A stretch of DNA of 64,000 bases from Nodularia sp. NIES-3585. Lineage in GTDB: Bacteria > Cyanobacteriota > Cyanobacteriia > Cyanobacteriales > Nostocaceae. Numbering within the stretch: the stretch's first letter is position 1; each line of letters starts with the position of its first letter. Both the position numbers and the translations under genes were made by a program. Where the stretch lies: assembly GCF_002218065.1 (NCBI RefSeq), contig NZ_BDUB01000001.1:1313567-1377566 (forward strand). The letters run 5' to 3'. The notes beneath the pieces were generated by a model. That model was given only the letters and a program-made list of their open reading frames with translations, ran no database searches and had not been told where the DNA came from. This document shows positions 1-7,824 of this stretch, piece by piece.

Positions 1-975
1 AAAACTTTGCCACGAGAATGTTTTGCAAAAAACCGACGCAAAGCTTGGACACAAGCCCTGCTCAGTGTCTTGATGGTCGGCTTGGGCTACTGTATGCTGG
101 CAATTAGTCCGTGGTTTCTTCTGCCGGTAGCTTGGATTTTTACAGGTACTGCTTTAACAGGTTTTTTCGTAATTGGCCATGATTGTGGTCACAGGTCTTT
201 TGCCAAACGTCGTTGGGTAAATGATTTAGTGGGACACATATTTATGGCTCCCTTAATTTATCCCTTCCACAGTTGGCGGATTAAGCATAATTATCACCAT
301 GCTCATACCAACAAACTAGATGAGGATAATGCTTGGCATCCCATTAGAACCCACGTATTTGCCAATTGGACACCTTTTAGGCAGTCAGCTTTTGAAGGCT
401 TCATGCGTAAGCGTCTGTGGTGGGTAGGTTCCATTGGACATTGGGCGTTGGTGCATTTTGATGCGCGGAACTTCAAGACCAAAGACCAATCCAGTGTTAA
501 GCTTTCTGTAGCTGTAGTAGTGATATTTGCTGCGATCGCTTTCCCTATCCTGATTGCGACAACAGGGATTTGGGGATTTGTCAAGTTTTGGCTACTGCCC
601 TGGATGGTATACCATTTTTGGATGAGTACCTTCACCATCGTTCACCACACAGCGTCAGATGTTCCTTTTGTGGGAGCGCACAAGTGGAATGAAGCTTTAG
701 CACAGCTATCGGGTACTATTCATTGTGATTATCCCCGTTGGATAGAAATTTTCTGCCACGATATCAATGTCCACGTTCCTCATCATATTTCTACTGCCAT
801 TCCTTCCTATAATTTGCGACTAGCTTACAGCAGCATCAAGGAAAATTGGCAGCCTTATCTACATGATGAATGTCAGTTTTCTTGGTCTTTAATGAAGCAG
901 ATTACAGACCAATGTCAACTGTACAAAACTGATATTGGCTATGAGACTTTCAACGAATATTACGCAGGAAAATAA
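1..975 (+). CDS. desA: Acyl-lipid delta-12 desaturase DesA, 5' end cut by the window
   Basis: Membrane di-iron desaturase that introduces the delta-12 double bond into C18 acyl chains of membrane glycerolipids. The frame is open from base 1, so the N-terminus (roughly 25-30 residues by comparison with usual DesA length) lies outside the window. The three histidine boxes are visible: HDCGH near residue 60, HNYHH near residue 96 and HVPHH near residue 260, with hydrophobic membrane spans before the first box and between the second and third. The residues before the first box (LPRECF...RKAW) match the usual DesA entry region. It is followed after about 200 bases by desB and then desD on the same strand, the classic cyanobacterial desaturase cluster; desC may lie upstream but is not visible. 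DesA rather than DesB is inferred from the sequence style of the N-terminal and third-box regions. Confidence 0.93.
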   Translation, partial: KTLPRECFAKNRRKAWTQALLSVLMVGLGYCMLAISPWFLLPVAWIFTGTALTGFFVIGHDCGHRSFAKRRWVNDLVGHIFMAPLIYPFHSWRIKHNYHHAHTNKLDEDNAWHPIRTHVFANWTPFRQSAFEGFMRKRLWWVGSIGHWALVHFDARNFKTKDQSSVKLSVAVVVIFAAIAFPILIATTGIWGFVKFWLLPWMVYHFWMSTFTIVHHTASDVPFVGAHKWNEALAQLSGTIHCDYPRWIEIFCHDINVHVPHHISTAIPSYNLRLAYSSIKENWQPYLHDECQFSWSLMKQITDQCQLYKTDIGYETFNEYYAGK

Positions 976-1124
976 ATATTATGGCAAGTAGTTTACCTAT
1001 TAACTAACTTGTACTCTTTTTGTTGCAATAGTGTTTAATATCCTGTAAATTAAATAGATTCTGGTAATTCTTGATGTACTTAAATTTTGAGGTGAATTAC
1101 CAGAGATTATCTGCTTGAGTATTA

Positions 1125-1174
1125 GTCAAACCTGATGCTAGAGATATGTCAAAACAATCCGATTTTTATCCCAC
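1125..1174 (+). promoter_or_regulatory. Putative 5' leader element of desB, shared with desD
   Basis: This 50-base segment aligns without gaps to positions 2475-2524 upstream of desD, with 41 of 50 bases identical by hand count; the last 36 bases match at 31 positions. The core reads TAGAGATATG near its middle and GATTTTTATCCCAC at the end. It ends 11 bases before a GTG that I take as the desB start. No Shine-Dalgarno sequence is visible in either copy. A shared untranslated control element is my inference. Confidence 0.5.
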
Positions 1175-1185
1175 CAAAGAATCAA

Positions 1186-2256
1186 GTGCAATCAAATACC
1201 ATCGCTTTCAATAATCCTGATGACTGTAAACCGTCTGAGGATATAACCAAACTTCCCTTTACTCTTCAGGATTTGAAAGCAGCAATACCTGCTGAATGCT
1301 TTCAGCCCAGTGTGACAAAATCCCTATTTTATTTCTTTCGTGACATCTTGATTATTAGTCTGCTGTATGCAGTAGCTAATTACTTAGATTCTTGGTACTT
1401 TTGGCCGGTTTTCTGGGTCATGCAAGGAACAATGTTTTGGGCTTTGTTTGTCGTTGGACATGACTGTGGACACCAATCTTTTTCTAAGCATAAATGGCTG
1501 AATGATTTGATTGGACATTTATCTCACACGCCGATATTAGTTCCTTATCACGGGTGGAGAATTAGTCACAGAACCCATCACAAAAATACGGGACATCTCG
1601 ATAATGATGAAAGTTGGTATCCTGTGAGTGAATCGCAGTACAAAGAAATGGATTTAGTGGAAAAGATAGGACGATATTATGTCTTTCTTTTGGCTTATCC
1701 TGTGTATTTATTCCAGCGTTCTCCGGGGAAGAAAGGTTCTCACTTTTCACCTAGTAGCCCACTTTTTAAGCCTTCAGAAAAATGGGATATTATCACCAGC
1801 ACTACACTCTGGATTGGTATGGTAGCTTTACTAGGTTTCTTCACCTTTCAATGGGGTTGGATGTGGTTACTCAAATACTACGCTATGCCCTATATTGTAT
1901 TTGTGGTTTGGTTAGATTTGGTAACATTTTTGCATCACACAGAGCAAGATATTCCTTGGTATCGTGGAGAAGATTGGACTTTCCTCAAAGGTGCAATTTC
2001 TAGTATTGATCGCGACTACGGTTTTATTAACCATATCCATCATGATATCGGTACTCATGTTGCTCACCATATCTTCCTCAATATGCCTCACTACAATTTG
2101 CTGAAGGCGACTGAGGCGATTAAACCGATTATGGGTGAATACTTCCGCAAGTCTGAGGAACCTATTTGGAAGTCTGTATGGCGTTCTGCTATTGGCTGTC
2201 ATTTTGTCCCGGATACTGGTAGTAAGGTTTACTACACATCTCATCATCAGAAGTAG
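1186..2256 (+). CDS. desB: Acyl-lipid omega-3 (delta-15) desaturase DesB
   Basis: Introduces the omega-3 double bond into C18 acyl chains of membrane lipids, downstream of DesA in the pathway; in other cyanobacteria it is the cold-induced desaturase. Histidine boxes HDCGH, HRTHH and HVAHH are present, with paired membrane spans between them. The region KLPFTLQDLKAAIP is typical of the start of the conserved DesB domain. The frame is also open from ATG at 1135 (373 residues), but bases 1125-1174 duplicate the untranslated region before desD, so I prefer the GTG at 1186 (MQSNT..., 356 residues). The distance from the shared element to the start is then nearly the same in both genes (11 and 13 bases). 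A strong hairpin terminator follows the stop codon. Confidence 0.9.
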   Translation: MQSNTIAFNNPDDCKPSEDITKLPFTLQDLKAAIPAECFQPSVTKSLFYFFRDILIISLLYAVANYLDSWYFWPVFWVMQGTMFWALFVVGHDCGHQSFSKHKWLNDLIGHLSHTPILVPYHGWRISHRTHHKNTGHLDNDESWYPVSESQYKEMDLVEKIGRYYVFLLAYPVYLFQRSPGKKGSHFSPSSPLFKPSEKWDIITSTTLWIGMVALLGFFTFQWGWMWLLKYYAMPYIVFVVWLDLVTFLHHTEQDIPWYRGEDWTFLKGAISSIDRDYGFINHIHHDIGTHVAHHIFLNMPHYNLLKATEAIKPIMGEYFRKSEEPIWKSVWRSAIGCHFVPDTGSKVYYTSHHQK

Positions 2257-2284
2257 GCGAGGATGATTCGCTTCTCTATACAGG

Positions 2285-2310
2285 AAGTCCGCAGGCGCGG
2301 ACTTTTTTTA
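2285..2310 (+). terminator. Rho-independent terminator after desB
   Basis: A perfect 8-base stem, AAGTCCGC (2285-2292) and GCGGACTT (2297-2304), encloses a 4-base loop and runs into a T tract. It lies about 30 bases after the desB stop codon, so desD probably has its own promoter in the remaining 220 bases. Confidence 0.85.
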
Positions 2311-2474
2311 TCGGGCTAAGCCTCGCTCATGCTAACACGCAGAGTCGCAGAGGCGCGGAGAAGAGGAGGTGAAAAGAATTAAGACAAGGTTGATTAATTT
2401 CTAGTATTCTGTAAAAATTGATTCCGGTAGTTTTTTAGCTACTGTGGTTTTTATTACTAGAGTTTGTCTGGTTC

Positions 2475-2524
2475 GTCAAAGCTGACTTTAGAGATATGCG
2501 ACAAAAGTCCGATTTTTATCCCAC
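2475..2524 (+). promoter_or_regulatory. Putative 5' leader element of desD, shared with desB
   Basis: Second copy of the segment at 1125-1174 (41 of 50 bases identical). Here it is clearly untranslated: the frame matching the extended desB reading meets a stop before the desD start. It ends 13 bases before the desD ATG, and no Shine-Dalgarno sequence is seen. Confidence 0.5.
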
Positions 2525-2537
2525 AAATCATTAGAAT

Positions 2538-3629
2538 ATGACACAAACACAGCCAAAATTAACTTTTACTAAAAACTACGGTTTTAGGAAGGAATTGAAT
2601 AAGCGAGTTGATGCTTATTTTGATTCTCAGGCTATCTCTACTAGAGATAATCTTGCGATGTACATTAAGACAGCAATGATTTTGTCATGGGTGATTGCTG
2701 CTTGGACTTTTACTCTCTTTGGTCCGCCTGAAATCTGGCTCAAAGTAATTGGCTGTATTGCTTTAGGATTCGGTATTGCTGGTATTGGTTTTAGTGTGGG
2801 ACATGATGCAAATCATGGTGGTTATTCTCGTCACAAAATGGTGAATAATATCTTTGGTTACACCTTTGATATGATTGGTTTGTCTAGTTTTCTGTGGAAA
2901 TTTAGACATAATTTTCTACACCACAAATACACTAATATATTAGGGCATGATGTAGAAATACATGGTGATGGTTTAGTGCGGATGACTCCCTACATGGAGC
3001 ATAAATGGTATCATTCATTTCAACACTTATTCATTTGGTTTATATATCCAATCATCCCCTTGTATTGGTCTTTTGCTGATGTTTATTTAGTTATGTTTAA
3101 GCGTAAATATCATACTTACGATATTCCTACACTTAAACCACTAGACTTGCTGGTTTTCTTCAGTGGAAAATTGATTTGGCTGGGACTGTTCTTGGGAATA
3201 CCAATTGCTGTTGGATATACACCTCTTCAAGCGGTTGTGGGATTTGTGATTACTTACATGACCTATGGCTTAATGATTTGTGTAATTTTCATGCTGGCTC
3301 ATGTTTTGGAAGCAGCCGAGTTTATTGAACCCAATTCAGATTTGCAGCAAATTAATGATGAATGGGCAATATTTCAAATCAAAACCACTGTAGATTTTGC
3401 TCCCAAAAATCAGTTTTTAAATTGGTATCTAGGTGGTCTTAATTATCAAGTTGTGCATCATTTATTTCCCAATATTTGCCACGTTCATTATCCTCAAATA
3501 GCTCAAATATTAGCTGATGTCTGCGAAGATTTTGAAGTAAAATACAATGTTTGTGAAACTTTCACTGAAGCATTAGCTTCTAATTATCGCTGGCTAAAAC
3601 TCATGGGAAGCGCAGCAAATCCAGAGTAA
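2538..3629 (+). CDS. desD: Acyl-lipid delta-6 desaturase DesD
   Basis: Front-end desaturase that inserts the delta-6 double bond, giving gamma-linolenic acid and, together with DesB, stearidonic acid in membrane lipids. The sequence resembles the known cyanobacterial DesD along its whole length (363 residues): an N-terminal FRKELNKRVDAYF region, first box HDANH near residue 89, second box HNFLHH near residue 124, a conserved TNILGHDVEIHGDG stretch, and a third box QVVHHLFPN in which Gln replaces the first His, the hallmark of front-end desaturases. Unlike eukaryotic delta-6 enzymes it has no cytochrome b5 domain. It sits third in the desaturase cluster and shares a 50-base leader with desB. 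The presence of desA, desB and desD predicts lipids rich in 18:3 and 18:4 acids. Confidence 0.93.
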   Translation: MTQTQPKLTFTKNYGFRKELNKRVDAYFDSQAISTRDNLAMYIKTAMILSWVIAAWTFTLFGPPEIWLKVIGCIALGFGIAGIGFSVGHDANHGGYSRHKMVNNIFGYTFDMIGLSSFLWKFRHNFLHHKYTNILGHDVEIHGDGLVRMTPYMEHKWYHSFQHLFIWFIYPIIPLYWSFADVYLVMFKRKYHTYDIPTLKPLDLLVFFSGKLIWLGLFLGIPIAVGYTPLQAVVGFVITYMTYGLMICVIFMLAHVLEAAEFIEPNSDLQQINDEWAIFQIKTTVDFAPKNQFLNWYLGGLNYQVVHHLFPNICHVHYPQIAQILADVCEDFEVKYNVCETFTEALASNYRWLKLMGSAANPE

Positions 3630-3653
3630 GTCCGCATGAATAAATCATCATAG

Positions 3654-3691
3654 TTTGTAGTTGCGCTTTAGCGCTAAAGCGCAACTACAAA
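3654..3691. repeat. Perfect 38-base palindrome after desD
   Basis: The left half TTTGTAGTTGCGCTTTAGC is followed immediately by its exact reverse complement, with no loop. It lies 25 bases after the desD stop and could act as a bidirectional terminator or be a small palindromic repetitive element. There is no T tract on either side. Confidence 0.8.
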
Positions 3692-3739
3692 GGAAGAGTG
3701 ATAAGATGACTGTATTATGAACTATATCTGAAAAGTTCT

Positions 3740-4294
3740 ATGACTCTCACTATTGAAGATGTAGACAGACTACAACAAAAGCTACAAGATGATGAGCAGG
3801 ACTACCAAATAGAACTGCAAGAAGGAAATATTCTAGTCATGGGTCCATCCGATATTGAGTCTAGTGAAATCGGGGCTGAATTAATCAGGTTATTAGGTAA
3901 TTGGATAAAACCTCGTAAACTTGGGCGGATATTTGACTCAAGTGGTGGGTTTATTATGCCAAATACTGATTTACGCGCACCTGATGTTTCTTTTGTAGCT
4001 GCGTCAAGACTAAAACGCACTGTCAGAGATTTCGGTCAGTTAGTACCTGATTTGGTTGTAGAAATAAAATCGAAAACCGATAGAGTTTCTAAGTTAGAAG
4101 ATAAAGTTAAGTTATTTTTAGAGTTAGGTGCAAGAGTAGGAATATTAATTAATCCTGATGAATTATCTGTGAGTGTATATCGTCCTAATGGTGATGTTGA
4201 GGTTTTAACAGGTGAGGATAAGTTAACTGTTAATGAGTTATTTCCTGGTTGGGAAGTTGCTGTTTCTGAATTATGGCCACCTGTATTTGAATGA
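3740..4294 (+). CDS. Uma2-family (DUF820) PD-(D/E)XK nuclease-like protein
   Basis: A 184-residue protein with the layout of the Uma2/DUF820 family, which is greatly expanded in filamentous cyanobacteria and has a restriction-endonuclease-like fold. Visible motifs are LRAPDVSFV (the conserved acidic position) near residue 78 and LVPDLVVEIKSKTD near residue 105, giving the D...ExK catalytic pattern, followed by a helix (SKLEDKVKLFLELG) and the usual final strands ending PGWEVAVSELW. Start is ATG at 3740. It stands alone between desD and a divergent operon. No substrate is known for most of these proteins; a nuclease function is family inference. Confidence 0.85.
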   Translation: MTLTIEDVDRLQQKLQDDEQDYQIELQEGNILVMGPSDIESSEIGAELIRLLGNWIKPRKLGRIFDSSGGFIMPNTDLRAPDVSFVAASRLKRTVRDFGQLVPDLVVEIKSKTDRVSKLEDKVKLFLELGARVGILINPDELSVSVYRPNGDVEVLTGEDKLTVNELFPGWEVAVSELWPPVFE

Positions 4295-4424
4295 TAAAAT
4301 TCGCTAGGAATTTTTCTTAAACTAAACAAGGTGTTTTTCTAAGAAAACACTCAATATTCTCTTGTTCCCAGTTAGGAGCAAATTCTAGTCTCTGCTTGCA
4401 TACCGTAAATTTTGGTTTTTACTA

Positions 4425-4459
4425 GTTAGCAGTTGTCAGTTATCAATTGTCAATTTTAC
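4425..4459. repeat. Short degenerate heptanucleotide array
   Basis: Five consecutive 7-base units (GTTAGCA, GTTGTCA, GTTATCA, ATTGTCA, ATTTTAC). The third unit contains the stop codon of the minus-strand GNAT gene. Confidence 0.6.
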
Positions 4460-4820
4460 TTTTAGAAAGTGCTGTAAGTCCCCTGTTTTTTCGCGTTCCT
4501 AAGCCGGCGATTACGGCTTTAGAAAAACAACGATTAAGAAATTTTTTGCCAATTTCCTTTCCACGAAAGGCTGGTTTAGTATACATCCGCTTCACTTCAA
4601 CGTAACTCTGTGGAAAAAACTTCAAAGCCCCACAACCAACTGGCTCATTGTCTAATCTGGTAAGGAAAATAATTACCGATTTATGAAGTAGAGCAGAAAT
4701 ATCAAGAACGTGATTACTCTCAGGAGGATAAATCTCTGCTAAATAATTGTCAAGTTCTCTAATTAATTCCTGAATAGCAGAACAAGTCGGATTTTCAGGG
4801 GTAATTACTAATTTTGCCAT
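4443..4820 (-). CDS. GNAT-family N-acetyltransferase, C-terminally truncated
   Basis: The first 90 residues are a good GNAT core: the strand and helix of the substrate-binding half, then PVGCGALKFF and VEVKRMYTKPAFRGKEIGKKFL, which contains the acetyl-CoA-binding R/Q-x-x-G-x-G/A loop in the form RGKEIG. The family normally continues for another 50-60 residues with the last strands (a motif around YE.AGF). Here the frame instead runs through an unrelated basic tail and stops inside a heptanucleotide repeat at 4443-4445. Only 125 residues remain, so the gene is probably a frameshifted or repeat-truncated remnant with doubtful activity. The ATG at 4820 is preceded at a distance by GGGAGAA. It lies 22 bases downstream of the proA-like gene on the same strand. 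Confidence 0.6.
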   Translation of the reverse strand: MAKLVITPENPTCSAIQELIRELDNYLAEIYPPESNHVLDISALLHKSVIIFLTRLDNEPVGCGALKFFPQSYVEVKRMYTKPAFRGKEIGKKFLNRCFSKAVIAGLGTRKNRGLTALSKSKIDN

Positions 4821-4842
4821 GTTAATTTAACATTTCTCCCTA

Positions 4843-6108
4843 CTAAAACCGCCCATTCCCCTGGACAATGTGCTTTGCAGTCGTTAAGGTTTCTAAACTA
4901 ATAAATCCCCGGCGGTGTCCTTTTTGGTTAGACATACCAAGAAATACGGAATCTCCCCGTGAAGGGTTGCGAGAAAACCGGGGGGAAGTGTTGATGTACG
5001 TAGAGGCGCTATTTACTCCTAAAGCAAACTGGCGACTTTCTTGATAGGATTCTGTAACTATGCAGTCAGCATGACCGCTACTGTATTGATTAATCCAAGC
5101 GATCGCATCTTCTAAACTATCTACCAGTTTAAAGGCTACTGTCTTGGTTAAATAAGAATTTCCCCATTCTTCTGGCTTCACTAGCTGCAAATGCCCAAAA
5201 GCTTCTACTAGCTCTTCGTCTGCTTTGATTTCAAAGCCTTTTTCGGTTAAACTGTTCCACAGAGATGCCAAGGATGATGGTAAAGCTTGGCGATGAATTA
5301 ATACTTTTTCAATGGCGTTTACTTGGTCTGGTTCGCTCTCATGGCTATCGATAATCATCCAGCGAATCATGTCTAAACTGCTATTGAGTGACCAATAAAG
5401 GTAGCAGTTACCCATTGCCGATTTTAACACTGGGCAAGTTGATTGTCGCATCACCTGCTGGACTAAGCTAGAACGTCCGTAAGGCAAGACTAAATTCACA
5501 TACTTGTCTTGGGTGACTAAATCCCGAACCGAAGCACCGTGTTCGGCTTTAATTAATTCTACACAGCCTGGGGGTAAACCAACTTCCTCAATGGCGTTTT
5601 GCAGGACATTGGCGATCGCTTCGTTGGAATGACTCGCTTCTGTACTACCCTTGAGTATAATACTATTACCAGTCTTAATACATAAACCAGCTGCGATCGC
5701 GCCTAAATCTGGAAAAGCCTCATAAACAAATGCAATTACGCCCAAAGGCATTAACTGGGTATAACTCTGGGAATCTTCTAATTGATAGTCAGCGTTCCTA
5801 ACGCGCCGTAAAGGGTCGGAGATTTCCCCCAACCTCTGAAGAACTTCTACGGCTGCTTCTAGCCTAGTGGGAGTTAGCTTCAGCCAATCTAAAATTAACT
5901 CTGGTACAGCCATTTCTTTGCTAGCTTCTAGATCCAAAGTGTTGGCTTCTAAAATATCATCAAAGGAACTTTCCAGCGCCTGTGCCATTGCCAACACAGC
6001 CCGACTGCGGTCTACTCCCTTGGTAAACCCCAATTTGAGGGAGGCTTGATAAGCGCGTTTAGCGCTAGTAATTGGTTCTGGGGAATCATCCAAAAGTTCA
6101 ACGGTCAT
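4843..6108 (-). CDS. ProA-like glutamate-5-semialdehyde dehydrogenase paralogue lacking the catalytic cysteine
   Basis: Full-length (421 residues) member of the gamma-glutamyl phosphate reductase family, whose active members reduce gamma-glutamyl phosphate with NADPH in proline synthesis. The cofactor-binding half is recognisable (MPLGVIAFVYEAFPDLGAIA, KTGNSIILKGSTEASHSN). In active ProA the nucleophile lies in a V-C-N-A-x-E-T-L-L-V-H motif; here the same stretch reads Q-V-N-A-I-E-K-V-L-I-H, so Val263 occupies the Cys position. I checked the codon: GTA on the minus strand at 5320-5322. The C-terminal STRFTDG-type signature is also altered to SPRFSRNP. Some cyanobacteria carry two ProA genes, and this looks like the divergent one. 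The upstream membrane protein ends 4 bases before this start, so the two genes are probably co-transcribed. Reductase activity is doubtful. Confidence 0.85.
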   Translation of the reverse strand: MTVELLDDSPEPITSAKRAYQASLKLGFTKGVDRSRAVLAMAQALESSFDDILEANTLDLEASKEMAVPELILDWLKLTPTRLEAAVEVLQRLGEISDPLRRVRNADYQLEDSQSYTQLMPLGVIAFVYEAFPDLGAIAAGLCIKTGNSIILKGSTEASHSNEAIANVLQNAIEEVGLPPGCVELIKAEHGASVRDLVTQDKYVNLVLPYGRSSLVQQVMRQSTCPVLKSAMGNCYLYWSLNSSLDMIRWMIIDSHESEPDQVNAIEKVLIHRQALPSSLASLWNSLTEKGFEIKADEELVEAFGHLQLVKPEEWGNSYLTKTVAFKLVDSLEDAIAWINQYSSGHADCIVTESYQESRQFALGVNSASTYINTSPRFSRNPSRGDSVFLGMSNQKGHRRGFISLETLTTAKHIVQGNGRF

Positions 6109-6112
6109 GGAA

Positions 6113-6577
6113 TTAACGTCTGTAGGTAAGCCAGACCATCAGTGCTGGCAGAATAGCCAACAGCACCGCCACTATTGCCCAAGCAATAATGCTAGAACCA
6201 TTTGCCAATCGCAGTGCTAACGGTAACCATATAATCACTAGCACGAATATAATGCCTAGCGCTATAGGTAGATAGCTTTCTCCTAAACGAGTCGGCACTA
6301 CACGCCAACTTTTCCCCGTCCAATGCCAAGCTCTTTTGTAGGGATAGGTGGTTGAAAGCTGTTCTAGGACATGACCATTATCTTCTACTACAAAGATTTG
6401 TTGACAGCGATCGCAACCAAATGCTTCTGTGAGTGTAATCGGAACTAATTGTCCTTTGCGACGGCAGGGACAGGGATATTCCGTTTGAAAGTCAATTTTT
6501 TCAGGTTTTTGAGATGGCACAAGCGTTCTATTAACTTGAGCGTGTTTATCATTTTCTGCGGAAATACCGTTCCACAA
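6113..6577 (-). CDS. Conserved cyanobacterial zinc-ribbon membrane protein of unknown function
   Basis: A 154-residue protein with a cytoplasmic-looking N-terminal half containing CPC (about residue 36) and CDRC (about residue 54), a four-cysteine set that could bind zinc. Two adjacent hydrophobic spans follow (ALGIIFVLVIIWLPLAL and IIAWAIVAVLLAILPALMVW). No function is known to me. The start is uncertain: no ATG exists near the front, and the TTG at 6577 is the best candidate. It ends 4 bases before the ProA-like gene on the same strand, so they probably form one operon. Confidence 0.65.
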   Translation of the reverse strand: MWNGISAENDKHAQVNRTLVPSQKPEKIDFQTEYPCPCRRKGQLVPITLTEAFGCDRCQQIFVVEDNGHVLEQLSTTYPYKRAWHWTGKSWRVVPTRLGESYLPIALGIIFVLVIIWLPLALRLANGSSIIAWAIVAVLLAILPALMVWLTYRR

Positions 6578-6775
6578 TACCTTGAGGTTTGGTTTCCCAC
6601 GACAAATAGCAAAGAAATGCTAAATCATGCTTTGTCTGATCATACTGCCGTTTAACTAACCAGACTTAATCCAGTGTAGTACACCGACATAACCTAGATT
6701 AACTACACCCCAATAAATTGCAGCTAGGTTATATACTCCCGGAGGCTATGTCAACCTAGAGGTTAATTTTTTAAA

Positions 6776-6846
6776 GCGGGTAACGCGATTCGAACGCGCG
6801 ACATTCACCTTGGCAAGGTGACGCTCTACCACTGAGCTATACCCGC
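6776..6846 (-). tRNA. tRNA-Gly (anticodon GCC)
   Basis: Read on the minus strand, the 71-base gene starts GCGGGTATAGCTCAGTGGTA, has an anticodon loop CTTGCCAAG (anticodon GCC) closed by a CACCT/AGGTG-type stem, a T-arm containing GTTCGAATC and an acceptor end ACCCGC pairing with GCGGGT. CCA is not encoded. All arms pair as expected. Confidence 0.97.
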
Positions 6847-6943
6847 AATTTCCATGTAAAACCTATATTCTCATATCTATTTTAGTTTGTCAACCCCTAA
6901 ATTTAAAGTGCTGAATTTTTTTCCTCTCTCCCCTCTTGTTGGT

Positions 6944-7114
6944 AAGGCTACCGTGTACAGACAAATGATTAAACTACTGCAAATCCTTTTTTGTAGGGTG
7001 TGTTGTCGCGTAGCGCAACGCACCATTCTAGATTATCGGTGCGTTAGGACTAAAGTCCATAACGCACCCTACCCAAATAAAAGGTTTTTGGACTTGTGTG
7101 TACACGGTAGCCTT
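6944..7114. mobile_element. MITE-like element with 21-base terminal inverted repeats and a nested inner hairpin
   Basis: The ends AAGGCTACCGTGTACAGACAA (6944-6964) and the reverse complement of 7094-7114 differ at one base. Inside, 6993-7072 is a second inverted repeat starting GTAGGGTGTGTT and ending AACGCACCCTAC. No convincing protein frame exists in the 171 bases, so it is best seen as a non-autonomous element, or one repeat nested in another. It accounts for most of the gap between the tRNA and ribH. Confidence 0.65.
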
Positions 7115-7187
7115 GGTAAAGAGAGGGGTTGGCGGTGAGGTTGGTGCATTTTCTTAAATCCCCCTGCCTCAGCACACGGCACAAGCC

Positions 7188-7766
7188 TCAGCCTACTTCT
7201 TCTGACTCTGCGGCTAAATTGCCGATGTTTTTCGCCGGAAAAGATGCTGGCAATGACTGTCCATTCTGGGGGTATGACTCTGTGAGATTAGAGCGCAATT
7301 GCCGCATCAAGCTAGCCATTTCTAAAGCGTTCATGGCGTAATCCCAACCATGATTGCCTTTAATCCCGGCTCGTTCTAAAGCTTGCTGCATGGTATCCAC
7401 TGTCAAAATCCCAAAAATTACTGGCACACCAGTTTGAAAGCTAGCGGCGGCAATGCCCTTAGACACTTCAGCAGATACATAATCAAAATGAGGCGTTTGT
7501 CCCTTGATGACAGCACCCAGACAAATTACCGCATCATAACGATGGGAAAGTGCTAGTTGGCGCGCTACAAGAGGCACTTCAAAACATCCAGGAACCCAAA
7601 CATAATCTACCTGACTACCGTAGGGGTCTGGGTCTACACCGTGGCGTTTCAAGCAATCTTGACAACCCTCTAGCAGCTTCCCGGTAACGAGGTCGTTGAA
7701 TCGACCCACAACCACTGCTAAATGCAACGGTTCCGTTTGAGCAAAAGTTCCCTCAAAAACTGCCAT
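7188..7766 (-). CDS. ribH: 6,7-dimethyl-8-ribityllumazine synthase RibH
   Basis: Condenses 3,4-dihydroxy-2-butanone 4-phosphate with 5-amino-6-ribitylamino-uracil, the penultimate step of riboflavin synthesis; family members assemble into pentamers or 60-mers. Diagnostic motifs: VVVGRFND near residue 18, the substrate loop VPGCFEVP near residue 58, [15 protein letters not shown] near residue 82 (containing the proton-relay His), and [18 protein letters not shown] near residue 113. The core ends near residue 160, and the last 30 residues are a poorly conserved tail. Start is ATG at 7766. The spacer to psbZ on the same strand holds a large hairpin. Confidence 0.95.
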   Translation of the reverse strand: MAVFEGTFAQTEPLHLAVVVGRFNDLVTGKLLEGCQDCLKRHGVDPDPYGSQVDYVWVPGCFEVPLVARQLALSHRYDAVICLGAVIKGQTPHFDYVSAEVSKGIAAASFQTGVPVIFGILTVDTMQQALERAGIKGNHGWDYAMNALEMASLMRQLRSNLTESYPQNGQSLPASFPAKNIGNLAAESEEVG

Positions 7767-7824
7767 AACTGCCTCTTAATCAACTATACTCTGACCAATA
7801 TACATTTCTTCTTTAAATGCGGAA

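Noticed and set aside
1135-1185. desB translation from ATG 1135
   Set aside because: Not excluded, but this stretch duplicates the untranslated desD leader, so GTG 1186 is preferred.
6887-7341. Plus-strand open frames between tRNA-Gly and the ribH 3' end
   Set aside because: One crosses the nested inverted-repeat element and the other is the shadow of ribH; neither has family-like sequence.
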